A DNA stretch of 64,000 nucleotides, from the NCBI GenBank assembly GCA_902464405.1, contig CABQJD010000008.1:1-64000 (forward strand). The letters are read 5' to 3'. This stretch comes from an uncultured Actinomycetaceae bacterium (lineage in GTDB: Bacteria; Actinomycetota; Actinomycetes; Actinomycetales; Actinomycetaceae). Position numbers and translations under genes: made by a program. This document shows, piece by piece, positions 63,831-64,000 of this stretch. Position 1 is the first letter of the stretch. Each line of letters begins with the position of its first letter. Under the pieces are notes generated by a model. The model ran no database searches and was not told the origin of the DNA. It was given only the letters and a program-made list of their open reading frames with translations.

Positions 63831-64000
63831 GTGGACAGAGGGGAAACTAATCAAGGGCGTTTAGTGCGAGCTGGATTTTCACATCCAGATCGCGCTGTAC
63901 AGCTACTTGACGACTGTGCGCTCTGCGATATCGACCAATCTTGGCTTATTGAGCATTTATCTGCTGTTGGAGATCCGCATGAGGGTCTGCTTGCTTTTAT
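63831..64000 (+). CDS. glnE: Glutamine-synthetase adenylyltransferase, N-terminal part, cut by the window edge
   Basis: A frame open from GTG 63831 to the window end gives 56 residues: GRLVRAGFSHPDRAVQLLDD and SWLIEHLSAVGDPHEGLLAF. The R-L-x-R-x-G-F-x-x-P-x-x-A pattern matches the start of actinobacterial GlnE, and the last part resembles its AADPDxALxxL segment. Position directly after glnA2 agrees with the order in other actinobacteria. The catalytic domains are outside the window. The product is inferred from a short stretch. Confidence 0.75.
   Translation, partial: MDRGETNQGRLVRAGFSHPDRAVQLLDDCALCDIDQSWLIEHLSAVGDPHEGLLAF

Overview
The window reads as the chromosome of a Gram-positive actinobacterium, most likely in or near Actinomycetaceae. 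The base composition looks moderate for the phylum, judged by eye. The lineage signals are a dop-pup-pafA pupylation locus, a SufR-led suf operon, an ANTAR-type response regulator next to polA, a GlnA2-like glutamine synthetase followed by glnE, and sugar ABC operons without their own ATPase. The genus cannot be fixed from the sequence alone.

Layout. 1-1036: decayed DNA with the C-terminal piece of one gene and the remnant of an IS3-family transposase. 1037-9792: an L,D-transpeptidase, then a maltodextrin-type locus (GH13 glucosidase and LacI regulator on the minus strand, divergent binding protein and two permeases on the plus strand). 9836-16475: a TraX-like membrane protein, metY-metX for methionine by direct sulfhydrylation behind a palindromic operator, and a topoisomerase IV A subunit. 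16638-24354: a NUDIX hydrolase, the full iron-sulfur operon sufR-B-D-C-S-U-T and a convergent YciI-like gene. 24355-30320: loosely packed DNA with tRNA-Leu(GAG), a MazG-like pyrophosphohydrolase, an Asp-rich protein, uppP, a HAD phosphatase and several unknown genes, plus hairpins and short repeats. 30519-39554: a RecB-like nuclease, trmI, dop, pup, pafA, an FKBP-like protein, lgt and pyk. No ARC/Mpa ATPase or 20S proteasome genes lie in the pup locus. 39760-44953: ANTAR regulator, polA, rpsA.

From rpsA on, the familiar actinobacterial order rpsA-coaE-uvrB is broken twice. Between rpsA and coaE lies a sugar island (alpha/beta hydrolase, FadR-type GntR regulator, binding protein, two permeases, Gfo/Idh/MocA oxidoreductase). 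Its control region is a 50-base near-perfect palindrome, and a second copy of the palindrome core sits at the start of the hydrolase gene. Between coaE and uvrB lies the most interesting part of the window. A 52-residue peptide at 54968-55126 strongly resembles the leaderless bacteriocins lacticin Q and aureocin A53. It is followed by a small membrane protein, an ABC exporter (permease and ATPase) and two bPH2-domain membrane proteins, the gene types that serve export and self-immunity in known leaderless clusters. Divergent from it is a small secreted-looking peptide gene translationally coupled to a histidine kinase and a NarL-type response regulator, which probably forms the regulatory arm.

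After uvrB come galE, glnA2 and the beginning of glnE, which runs off the window.
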